Assembly: GCA_964600385.1 (NCBI GenBank) | Contig: CAZRJC010000001.1 | Location: 124,001-188,000, forward strand | Source of the DNA: DMER64 sp964600385 | GTDB lineage: Bacteria > Bacteroidota > Bacteroidia > Bacteroidales > UBA932 | Direction of reading: 5' to 3' | DNA: 64,000 nucleotides | Shown: piece by piece, positions 24,519 through 32,083 of the stretch | Position numbering within the stretch: position 1 is the stretch's first letter | Layout of the letters: every line of letters starts with the position of its first letter | Notes under the pieces: model-generated | Seen by the model: only the letters and a program-made list of their open reading frames with translations | Database searches by the model: none | Told to the model about the DNA's origin: nothing | Made by a program: the position numbers and the translations under genes

Positions 24519-25847
24519 ATGAGACGTATAATTGTTCTACTTTCGGTACTCTTGGGATTGGTTTTAATCTCTTGCGGGACCGGTTATAATGTGGCGTCCG
24601 CCACTTATGACGATGCCACCTACTTCAGACCGGGCGTTACAGCCCATGTTCATGTTTTACCCGATGTCCAGACTGCCGAACAATTGAAGGCAGAAACCGT
24701 AGCCCTGGCCAAACAGGAAGGGACCCGGCTGGAAACCGTTTATACAGATCCCGAAGGGGTGGTTGACATCGATGTCACACCCGGAACCACCTATCTTATC
24801 ATGAGTCCGCAGGATGACTCGTATGCCCGCAAGCTGGAAATGCTGGAAGAAGAAGAAGATGAAGATTATTTCCAACTGACGATAAACATGAATTTCGGTT
24901 ATGATTACTACAGCGACTATCCCTATTACTACTGGAATAATTATACCTGGAGGAGCCCGTGGAACAGGCCATGGTTCAGCTCATTGTACAGACCCTGGTA
25001 CTGGTACGATTACTGGTACATGCCCATGTACGGTAACGCTTATTTCGGATACAATCCCTGGTACTGGACCAGCTGGTCCTACGATCCATGGTATTACGAT
25101 CCCTGGTACAGGCCCTGGTTCGGGTACGGTTTTTATAGCGGATGGTATGGAAACGGATGGTATGATCCATTTTATAGCCATGATTTCAGGACCTATACAG
25201 CATACAGGCACAACGTCTGGCGTAATGATCCCGGCAGCAATCTGAACAGGATCAACAAACCTGGTGTACGTTCCGGAGGCTCTTACAAGCGTATTGATCC
25301 GAATATCAATCAGCTGTCCGGCTCCAGAAAATCCCGTGAAACAGACATTTCAAAAGAAACCCGCACTACTGATCCTCAAATACGCAGTTATCAACGTGTA
25401 TCCGGCAATACAGAAAGTAAGGCCGTTTACAGGGAAGATGCAACGCAAACCAGTTCTTTCTACCGCAGATCTTCCAATCTGTCAGAAAACAAAAATAACG
25501 TACGTAATCAGGGAACAACAACTTCTGAATCCACCCGGAGTACAGTAACTACAAATCCCGGATCGAGCCGCAGTTTCTACAGAAGCAATGCCACTCCTTC
25601 AGGAACCGTTAATTCATCCAGATCGGGAGTTACCCGCAGCAGTAGCAGCAGTTCATCAAGAAGCTCTTCTTCTTCAGGAACATTCAACCGTTCCGACAGT
25701 TACTCTTCCGGAAGCAGTTCCAGGTCCTCTTCTTCGGGGTCAGCAGGAACCCGCTCTGGAGGGAGCTATAGCGGCGGCAGCGGTGGCGGTTCTTCCCGCT
25801 CGGGCGGAGGCAGTTCCAGTAGCAGCGGAAGCGGATACCACAGATAA
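24519..25847 (+). CDS. Lipoprotein with aromatic-rich and serine-rich low-complexity regions
   Basis: 442 residues. Lipobox LISC (Cys19). A globular N-terminal part (about 25-105; DUF4136-like in feel, not confirmed) leads to an acidic stretch, then about residues 128-235 almost made of Tyr, Trp, Pro, Gly and Asp (PWYWYDYWYMP, DPWYYDPWYRPWF). A basic/polar linker follows, and the last 110 residues are Ser, Gly and Arg repeats. The protein is probably largely disordered and surface-exposed or periplasmic. It is 12 nt upstream of a beta-barrel gene and probably co-transcribed. Low-complexity matches (for example vitellogenin or keratin names) would be misleading. Confidence 0.8.
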   Translation: MRRIIVLLSVLLGLVLISCGTGYNVASATYDDATYFRPGVTAHVHVLPDVQTAEQLKAETVALAKQEGTRLETVYTDPEGVVDIDVTPGTTYLIMSPQDDSYARKLEMLEEEEDEDYFQLTINMNFGYDYYSDYPYYYWNNYTWRSPWNRPWFSSLYRPWYWYDYWYMPMYGNAYFGYNPWYWTSWSYDPWYYDPWYRPWFGYGFYSGWYGNGWYDPFYSHDFRTYTAYRHNVWRNDPGSNLNRINKPGVRSGGSYKRIDPNINQLSGSRKSRETDISKETRTTDPQIRSYQRVSGNTESKAVYREDATQTSSFYRRSSNLSENKNNVRNQGTTTSESTRSTVTTNPGSSRSFYRSNATPSGTVNSSRSGVTRSSSSSSSRSSSSSGTFNRSDSYSSGSSSRSSSSGSAGTRSGGSYSGGSGGGSSRSGGGSSSSSGSGYHR

Positions 25848-25859
25848 AAACCACATTTA

Positions 25860-27365
25860 ATGAAAAGATTATTCCTCTTTGTTGCGTTGATCATTCCATT
25901 TGTTGCATCGGCGCAAAATGCATGGGATGCATTTCGCTATTCCCAACTTAATTACCAGGGCAGCGCCCGTTCCATGGCTTTAGGAAATGCAGTTACCGCA
26001 GTAGGCGGAGATTTCGGATCCATAACAATTAATCCCGCCGGTTCTGCCATCTATCCCTATTCAGAGATTTCCATTACTCCGTCTTTATCTAACACTTTCT
26101 CGGATGTAAATTATCTTGGACAGCGCACCAATGACCGTTATACTAAGATAGGCCTCTCCAATTTTGGCTACGTAGGATCTATCCGCAGTAACGGCAGAGG
26201 TGTTTCCAGGATTACCTTTGCAGTTGGATATAATAAAGTGCAGGATTTCACATCCAGGACCTCGGTTCATTTCAATAATTCCACATCCAGCTGGCTTTCT
26301 TCGGTGGCAACCATGACCACGGGCATTCCCTCTGCAGATCTTGAGAAGAGCGATGACTACAATCCTTACTTCGATTCCAACGCTTCGTGGCGTTCTATCC
26401 TGGCCTGGGATACTTATCTGCTGGATCTGCTTCCCGGCACAACAGACGAATACATTGGAGCCACAGAGAATCTTGACGGGTACCAGATAAGCGTGGGCGG
26501 ACCGCTTGACCAGCGGTTCATTAAGGAAAGCAAAGGAAGTATGGGGGAATATCTTTTCAATATGGGATTCGGAATTGGTGAACGCATATTTGCCGGAATC
26601 AATCTTACGTTCCAGAATGTTTTTTACAACACTTATGAGAAGTTCCAGGAATCGGCCAAAGACTATACTCAGTTTCAGACTTCTTTCCAGAGTTTTTCCC
26701 ACACGTACAACCAACTGACCACAGGAATCGGTTTTAATATCAAAGCGGGTATAATTGCACTTCCTACAGAAAATTTCCGCCTCGGGTTCAGTATAAGTAC
26801 GCCTACCTGGACATCGCTTTCCGATGAATGGCAGGAATCCATTGCTGCTGAATTCAACAACGGGAACAGTTCTTCACGCAGTCCGGCAGGTAATTATTCA
26901 TACCGTGTCAGGACCCCCATGCGCTTCCAGGCAGGTTTGGCCTATACCTTTGGTTCCTACGGGCTCATAAGCTTTGATTACGAAGGAGTGGATTACAGGA
27001 ACATGAAAATGGCCTCCAGAGAAGATAATTGGGCATTCGACGATGAAAATGAAGCCATCAGGCACGGATCTGACAACTTCCATTTCCAGTATGCCAATAA
27101 TTTCAGAGTTGGAGCCGAAGTCAGGCTATCACCCGTTTCCATAAGAGCCGGTTATAACCTGTATGGAAAACCGGAAGAATCGTATGCTCCTACCCAGGTC
27201 GTCTCAGCCGGGATCGGATTCCGTTCAGAAGGTTTCTTCATGGACCTTGGCGCTGCCTATCGCTTTACTGACTCTGAGTTCTTCACATTGTACGACGATC
27301 AGCTTTCGGGAGTGAATGATTTATCCAATCTGAAAGTGCTGCTTACGATCGGGCTCCGTTTCTGA
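25860..27365 (+). CDS. Outer-membrane beta-barrel protein, OmpP1/FadL-like
   Basis: 501 residues with a signal peptide (cleavage after VASAQ, about 19). It starts NAWDAFRYSQLNYQGSARSMALGNAVTAVGGD, here quoted in parts as RYSQLNYQGSARSMALGNA, a segment typical of Bacteroidota FadL/OmpP1-like barrels in which an NPA/NPAG motif follows (TINPAGSAIYPYSE). The rest is alternating strands ending in LTIGLRF. Such proteins form channels for hydrophobic molecules. Its last 45 nt overlap the convergent WbqC-like gene. Confidence 0.85.
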   Translation: MKRLFLFVALIIPFVASAQNAWDAFRYSQLNYQGSARSMALGNAVTAVGGDFGSITINPAGSAIYPYSEISITPSLSNTFSDVNYLGQRTNDRYTKIGLSNFGYVGSIRSNGRGVSRITFAVGYNKVQDFTSRTSVHFNNSTSSWLSSVATMTTGIPSADLEKSDDYNPYFDSNASWRSILAWDTYLLDLLPGTTDEYIGATENLDGYQISVGGPLDQRFIKESKGSMGEYLFNMGFGIGERIFAGINLTFQNVFYNTYEKFQESAKDYTQFQTSFQSFSHTYNQLTTGIGFNIKAGIIALPTENFRLGFSISTPTWTSLSDEWQESIAAEFNNGNSSSRSPAGNYSYRVRTPMRFQAGLAYTFGSYGLISFDYEGVDYRNMKMASREDNWAFDDENEAIRHGSDNFHFQYANNFRVGAEVRLSPVSIRAGYNLYGKPEESYAPTQVVSAGIGFRSEGFFMDLGAAYRFTDSEFFTLYDDQLSGVNDLSNLKVLLTIGLRF

Positions 27366-27950
27366 TTCCAGATACTTCCAGGCCTCGGGGCCTTCATTTA
27401 GAATAAGATCCAGAATACTTTGCCCGGGAACAAACCCATGTTTCCGGGCAAAAATCTGATAATAGGGCTTAGGTTCATATGAAGGCATAATCATCCGGTA
27501 ATCATGTCCGGGATATGACGACATATACGATCCTGTTTCAGAGACAGTCACGTCAAGTTCAAGCAGGCGGAAACAACACGCCAGAATTTCACGGTTATAG
27601 TCAAAGAGGGATATTGGGCCTTTTATCTCATAAAATGGACGGATATCATCCTGATAATATTCAAAATAAGGAGATGAACTGTAAGCAGACACAATGGCAA
27701 GCCAGTGTACCCGCTGCCAGTCTTTGGACAGATCCAGCATCACATCCTTAATAAAGGTTTTTTCACCATGTTTTCTGATTACCGGGACAACAAGGGTTTG
27801 CGGACCATTTGCTCCGCATATGGAACAACGCGTTCGGTTAGTCTGTTTTTGGTAATGTTCGTATTGCTCAATAATACAGGTATCGCCTGCTCTGAATACA
27901 GAAAAACAGGCGACAGGCAGCCAATAACCGGTAGAAAAAACCACATCCAT
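27321..27950 (-). CDS. WbqC-like family protein
   Basis: 209 residues. The N-terminal STGYWLPVACF, the central KTFIKDVMLDLSKDWQRVHW and SAYSSSPYFEYY are typical of the WbqC family, found near lipopolysaccharide and surface-polysaccharide genes; the biochemical activity is not settled. It is the last gene of the lpxD-lpxC-lpxA cluster, 12 nt after lpxA, which fits an envelope role. The C-terminal codons overlap the preceding barrel gene on the opposite strand by 45 nt. Confidence 0.82.
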   Translation of the reverse strand: MDVVFSTGYWLPVACFSVFRAGDTCIIEQYEHYQKQTNRTRCSICGANGPQTLVVPVIRKHGEKTFIKDVMLDLSKDWQRVHWLAIVSAYSSSPYFEYYQDDIRPFYEIKGPISLFDYNREILACCFRLLELDVTVSETGSYMSSYPGHDYRMIMPSYEPKPYYQIFARKHGFVPGQSILDLILNEGPEAWKYLESETEPDRKQHFQIG

Positions 27951-27962
27951 TAGCTGTTAAGG

Positions 27963-28763
27963 TTATTCGTCTTCCACCCTCTTTCCTTTCAAAGGAATAA
28001 TGCCGCGATGGGATGATCTGATAAAAGACAGAATAATGTCCCTTTCCTCGGAAGGTTCAAGCACTTCTTCCACCTTATCACAGGCATCACTGATGTTCAG
28101 GCCTACCTGGTAAATGATGCGGTAAATATCATGTATGCGTTCAATCTGATCTGAAGTGAAACCCCTGCGACGGAGTCCTATGACATTTATGCCGCAGTAA
28201 CATAACGGACGGCGTCCTGCAATTACGTATGGAGGCACATCTTTTCCTATCATGGATCCGCCCGATATCATGGCATGAGTACCTATCCGGGAGAATTGAT
28301 GAGCAGCAGAAGCGCCGCCGATAATGGCATACTCATCCACGTCAGTTTCTCCTGCCAGTCCCACATAGGAAGTCAGGATCACATGGTCTTTTATATGACA
28401 GTCGTGGGCTACGTGAACATAGGACATGACAAGGCAATTATTGCCAATACGGGTCACACCTTTATGGCTGGCTGCGGTTCCGCGGTTAATGGTTGCACAT
28501 TCTCTTATGGTAACTTCGTCTCCTATTTCAACCCAGGAAATTTCTCCTGAATATTTCAAATCCTGAGGAATGGCTCCAACAACAGCTCCGGGAAAGATCC
28601 GGCAGTTCTTACCAATCTTCACATAGTCCATTATGGTCACATTAGGCCCCACCCAGGTACCATCTCCAATTTCCACTTTTCCTGCAATTGTCGTAAATGC
28701 CCCCACTTCCACTCCCTTCCCAATAACAGCATCGGGATGGATTACATTTAGTTTTTGATTCAT
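27963..28763 (-). CDS. lpxA: UDP-N-acetylglucosamine O-acyltransferase
   Basis: 266 residues, first committed acylation of lipid A synthesis: transfer of a 3-hydroxyacyl chain from ACP to UDP-GlcNAc. Left-handed beta-helix hexapeptide repeats fill residues 1-180, with the catalytic region HVAHDCH (H120 corresponds to E. coli H125), and a helical C-terminal domain. It follows lpxC by 3 nt. In most Bacteroidota the gene before lpxA is an lpxC-fabZ fusion; here it is lpxC alone. Confidence 0.96.
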   Translation of the reverse strand: MNQKLNVIHPDAVIGKGVEVGAFTTIAGKVEIGDGTWVGPNVTIMDYVKIGKNCRIFPGAVVGAIPQDLKYSGEISWVEIGDEVTIRECATINRGTAASHKGVTRIGNNCLVMSYVHVAHDCHIKDHVILTSYVGLAGETDVDEYAIIGGASAAHQFSRIGTHAMISGGSMIGKDVPPYVIAGRRPLCYCGINVIGLRRRGFTSDQIERIHDIYRIIYQVGLNISDACDKVEEVLEPSEERDIILSFIRSSHRGIIPLKGKRVEDE

Positions 28764-28766
28764 AAT

Positions 28767-29672
28767 CTATAAATTCATTTGTTCTCTGATTTTTCCGGCC
28801 ACTTCTATATTTGCTTTATGCCCGGGCTTATATGCACTTATGTGAGCATTAAAGCGAGTGCCGGCCAGCATAAGGTCACCTATCATATCCAGGGTTTTAT
28901 GCCGTGCGCATTCGTTGGAAAAGCGCAATCCCAAATGGTTCAAATACCCCTTGTGAACTGCAAGTTGCGGCTTATTGAATATCTGACGGAGCAGGCTTAT
29001 ATCTGATTTTGAAACTTCTTTTTCAGCTATAACCAGCGCATTATCAAGATCGCCTCCCTTAACTAAATTATTCCGGTACAAAAATAATACTTCATGAAGA
29101 AATACAAATGTGCGGCAGGGTGCAATATCAGTGGCAAAACTGGTGTCTGAGGTATATACCGCCGTTTGCCGGCCTAATATTTCTGAATTAAAATCTATAG
29201 TCACATTCAGTTCAAAATTTTCGGCAGGCAAAACGTCAATTACAGTTCCGGTCAGGGGATCGGAATAATGTATCGGATCCTTTAATGTTTTGCATTTCCG
29301 TTCTGCGTTCTGCGAAACAATGCCGGTGCTCATAAAAGCCTCGACATAAGGTAAAGCACTGCCATCGAGAATCGGCACCTCCGGAGCGCTGAGTTGTACC
29401 AGCGCATTGTCTATTCCCATACCATAGAAAGCAGCCATAAGGTGCTCCAGTGTGCTCACCTTCACATTATCTCTGAACAAAACGGTACCCCGTTCGGTAT
29501 TCATGACATAATTCGCAAGGGCTTCAATTATGGGTTGACCGGGGACATCTACTCTCTGGAAGCGTATGCCTGAATTTTCCGGAGCCGGACATACTTTCAT
29601 ATCTGTATGCAGTCCCGTATGGAGACCTATCCCGCTGAAATAGAGTTCAGCCTTCAATGTATTTTGTTTCAT
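28767..29672 (-). CDS. lpxC: UDP-3-O-acyl-GlcNAc deacetylase, not fused to FabZ
   Basis: 301 residues. The zinc ligands are H77 (LEHLMAA), H258 and D262 (HKTLDMIGD), and the general acid is H285 (PGHKANI). It removes the acetyl group in the committed step of lipid A synthesis. The protein ends at REQMNL, where Bacteroidota enzymes normally continue into a 3-hydroxyacyl-ACP dehydratase (FabZ) of about 150 residues; only 3 nt separate this stop from lpxA. It overlaps lpxD by 4 nt. The deacetylase part looks intact, so this is a single-domain enzyme and not a broken one. Confidence 0.95.
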   Translation of the reverse strand: MKQNTLKAELYFSGIGLHTGLHTDMKVCPAPENSGIRFQRVDVPGQPIIEALANYVMNTERGTVLFRDNVKVSTLEHLMAAFYGMGIDNALVQLSAPEVPILDGSALPYVEAFMSTGIVSQNAERKCKTLKDPIHYSDPLTGTVIDVLPAENFELNVTIDFNSEILGRQTAVYTSDTSFATDIAPCRTFVFLHEVLFLYRNNLVKGGDLDNALVIAEKEVSKSDISLLRQIFNKPQLAVHKGYLNHLGLRFSNECARHKTLDMIGDLMLAGTRFNAHISAYKPGHKANIEVAGKIREQMNL

Positions 29673-30658
29673 TTTTTCTGTTTACCGGATTTTCTGAACT
29701 GCGCGTATGCCCTCATGAAATCTATATGATCTATGGCCGGCATTCCAAGAAGCACTCTGTTCTCTTCTTTTACAGTACTAATCACCCCTGCCTGCGCTCC
29801 AATCTGTGTATTATCGGCTACAATCACATGCCCCACAATGCCTACCTGACCACCAATCATACAATGTTTCCCTACTTTTGATGAACCGGCAATGCCCGAT
29901 TGGGCAGCTATAACCGTATCTTCATCTATTACTACGTTATGTGCTACCTGAATGAGGTTATCCAATTTCACTCCTCTTTTTATAAGGGTTGTACCCATGG
30001 TTGCCCTGTCAACGGTTGTATTGGCACCAATTTCCACATCGTCTTCTATGGTAACGATTCCCGTCTGAGGAATCTTTCTGTACTTTCCGTCTGCAGTAGG
30101 TGCAAATCCAAATCCGTCGGCCCCTATTACCGCATTGGCATGTATGATACAATTGGCCCCGATAATACAACCATCATATACTTTTACACCGGCATACAGA
30201 ACTGTATTGGCACCTATTTGAACATTTTCACCGATATAAACCTGGGGATAAATCTGGGCTCCGTTCCCAATCTTTGAATACTTTCCTATATAAGCATGTG
30301 AACCGATATATACCTTTTTCCCGATTGATACTTTTCTGGAAATAGTGCATGGAAATTCCTTTCCTTTTTTCAATTTCCTGCTGCTGAAAAATCCCAGTAC
30401 CTGGGCAATCGCCTCGTAAGCATTGTCAACTTTTATGATGGTTGCAGGTATCTCTCCGGTAGGGACAAAGGTTCTGTTTATTAGAACTACAGATGCCCGT
30501 GTACTATATATATAATGTTCATATCTAGGATTTGCCAGAAAACACAGCGTCCCCGGTTTACCCTGTTCAATACGTGAAACTCCTTTTACGCTTGTATTTT
30601 CATCTCCGACAACCTCTCCGTTAAGGAGTCCTGCTATCGTTCCGGCTGTTAGATCCAT
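29669..30658 (-). CDS. lpxD: UDP-3-O-(3-hydroxyacyl)glucosamine N-acyltransferase
   Basis: 329 residues. An N-terminal uridine-binding domain (about 1-100) precedes a hexapeptide-repeat beta-helix with the conserved GFGFAPTADGKYRKIPQTG and catalytic-histidine segment QVAHNVVI (about 236). It adds the N-linked acyl chain in lipid A synthesis. First gene of lpxD-lpxC-lpxA-wbqC-like, divergent from nusA. No convincing TAnnTTTG box was found for it in the 171-bp gap. Confidence 0.95.
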   Translation of the reverse strand: MDLTAGTIAGLLNGEVVGDENTSVKGVSRIEQGKPGTLCFLANPRYEHYIYSTRASVVLINRTFVPTGEIPATIIKVDNAYEAIAQVLGFFSSRKLKKGKEFPCTISRKVSIGKKVYIGSHAYIGKYSKIGNGAQIYPQVYIGENVQIGANTVLYAGVKVYDGCIIGANCIIHANAVIGADGFGFAPTADGKYRKIPQTGIVTIEDDVEIGANTTVDRATMGTTLIKRGVKLDNLIQVAHNVVIDEDTVIAAQSGIAGSSKVGKHCMIGGQVGIVGHVIVADNTQIGAQAGVISTVKEENRVLLGMPAIDHIDFMRAYAQFRKSGKQKK

Positions 30659-30729
30659 ATTTAGATTTCAGATTTTTTTGTTCTGCAAATTTCGTTCCAT
30701 TCGGGGAATAATGCAAATAAGAAAATAAA

Positions 30730-30761
30730 TTTGGCTTAAATAACTTAAATGATTACATTTG
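30730..30761 (+). promoter_or_regulatory. Consensus promoter of nusA-infB
   Basis: TTTG (30730-30733), 20-nt spacer, TACATTTG (30754-30761). Start near 30765, leader about 65 nt. Confidence 0.7.
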
Positions 30762-30782
30762 CAGTCGATTAGGAATATGTGC

Positions 30783-30806
30783 AAGAGGACCTTGGTCCTC
30801 TTTTTT
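30783..30806 (+). terminator. Terminator-like hairpin in the nusA leader
   Basis: AAGAGGAC-CTTG-GTCCTCTT (30783-30802) forms an 8-bp stem with a 4-nt loop and continues into a run of T (to 30806). It lies about 18 nt after the predicted start site and 24 nt before the nusA ATG, so most transcripts could stop here unless read-through is allowed. Confidence 0.7.
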
Positions 30807-30829
30807 ATTACAAATAAATAAAAACCACT

Positions 30830-32074
30830 ATGGAAGGTTTAAATCTTACTGGCACTTTTGCCGAATTTAAAGAGTTGAAGAACATTGACCGTCCCACCAT
30901 GATGAGTGTCCTTGAAGATGTTTTCCGTTCTCAGCTTATTAAAATGTATGGAAGTGCCGACAATTTTGATGTTATCATCAACATTGACAAAGGAGACTTT
31001 GAGATCTGGAGAAACCGCGAGGTCGTAGAGAAGGTAGAAGATCCCGACACACAAATTTCTCTTGCAGAAGTGTCGAAAATTGATGATTCATATGAGATTG
31101 GGGAATCCTATACAGAAGAAGTCAAGCTGTCTGAGTTCGGGCGAAGAGGGATACTAACGCTAAGGCAAAATCTTGCCGGACGCATTATGGATATTGAAAA
31201 GGCGAACGTTTACGCAAAATATCAGGAACGTATAGGTGACATCCTCGTAGGGGAAGTTTACCAGGTATGGAAAAAAGAAGTTCTTGTGCTGGACGAAGAC
31301 GGCAATGAACTGCTGCTGCCCAAATCGGAACAGATTCCCAGTGATTACTTCCGTAAAGGAGACACGGTACGAGCGGTTGTATCGAGTGTGGAAATGAAAA
31401 ACAACACGCCTGTGATCATTTTGTCCCGTACTTCACCCAAATTCCTGGAACGTCTCTTTGAGCAGGATGTACCCGAGATTTATGACGGGCTCATAACCAT
31501 CAAGAAGATTGTCCGGATTCCCGGTGAAAGGGCAAAAGTAGCTGTCGAGTCATATGATGACCGTATTGATCCGGTAGGAGCCTGTGTAGGAGTCAAAGGG
31601 TCCAGGATTCATGGTATTGTCCGTGAACTGAGAAACGAAAATATAGATATTATTAACTGGACGTCAAATCCTCAACTCCTCATTCAAAGAGCATTAAGCC
31701 CTGCCAAAGTATCCTCCATAAAAATAAATGAAGAAGAAAAACGGGTGGGTGTCTCTCTCAAACCGAGCGAAGTGTCGTTGGCCATAGGCAAGGGCGGATC
31801 CAATATTAAACTGGCAGGAATGCTTATAGGATACGATATTGATGTGTTCCGCGAAGTTGATGAAGACGAAGAAGACGTAATGCTCGACGAATTCAACGAC
31901 GAGATTGATCAATGGATCATAGATGCACTCAAGCAGATGGGTTGCGATACAGCAAAGAGTGTTTTGGCCATACCTATTCCCGAATTGGTCAAACGGGCCG
32001 ATCTGGAAGAAGAAACTGCTGCCGAAGTCATTCGCATATTACGGGCAGAATTTGAAAACGACAATAAAGAATAA
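30830..32074 (+). CDS. nusA: Transcription termination/antitermination factor NusA
   Basis: 414 residues: N-terminal RNA-polymerase-binding domain (about 1-130), S1 domain (about 135-205), KH1 and KH2 domains (about 230-350, with GACVGVKGSRIHGIVREL and AIGKGGSNIKLAG) and a short acidic C-terminus. It controls pausing, termination and antitermination. In many bacteria, including Bacteroides, rimP precedes nusA; here no rimP is present. Followed 9 nt later by infB. A terminator hairpin in its leader suggests control at the level of termination, the process NusA itself affects. Confidence 0.96.
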   Translation: MEGLNLTGTFAEFKELKNIDRPTMMSVLEDVFRSQLIKMYGSADNFDVIINIDKGDFEIWRNREVVEKVEDPDTQISLAEVSKIDDSYEIGESYTEEVKLSEFGRRGILTLRQNLAGRIMDIEKANVYAKYQERIGDILVGEVYQVWKKEVLVLDEDGNELLLPKSEQIPSDYFRKGDTVRAVVSSVEMKNNTPVIILSRTSPKFLERLFEQDVPEIYDGLITIKKIVRIPGERAKVAVESYDDRIDPVGACVGVKGSRIHGIVRELRNENIDIINWTSNPQLLIQRALSPAKVSSIKINEEEKRVGVSLKPSEVSLAIGKGGSNIKLAGMLIGYDIDVFREVDEDEEDVMLDEFNDEIDQWIIDALKQMGCDTAKSVLAIPIPELVKRADLEEETAAEVIRILRAEFENDNKE

Positions 32075-32083
32075 GGAGCACAT

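Noticed and set aside
25620..25847. Repetitive stretch that might look like a tandem or CRISPR-like array
   Set aside because: The repeats are Ser/Gly codons of a low-complexity coding region, with no regular unit or spacers.
26085..26714. 209-codon minus-strand open frame
   Set aside because: Antisense to the OmpP1-like barrel; no promoter, no recognisable product.
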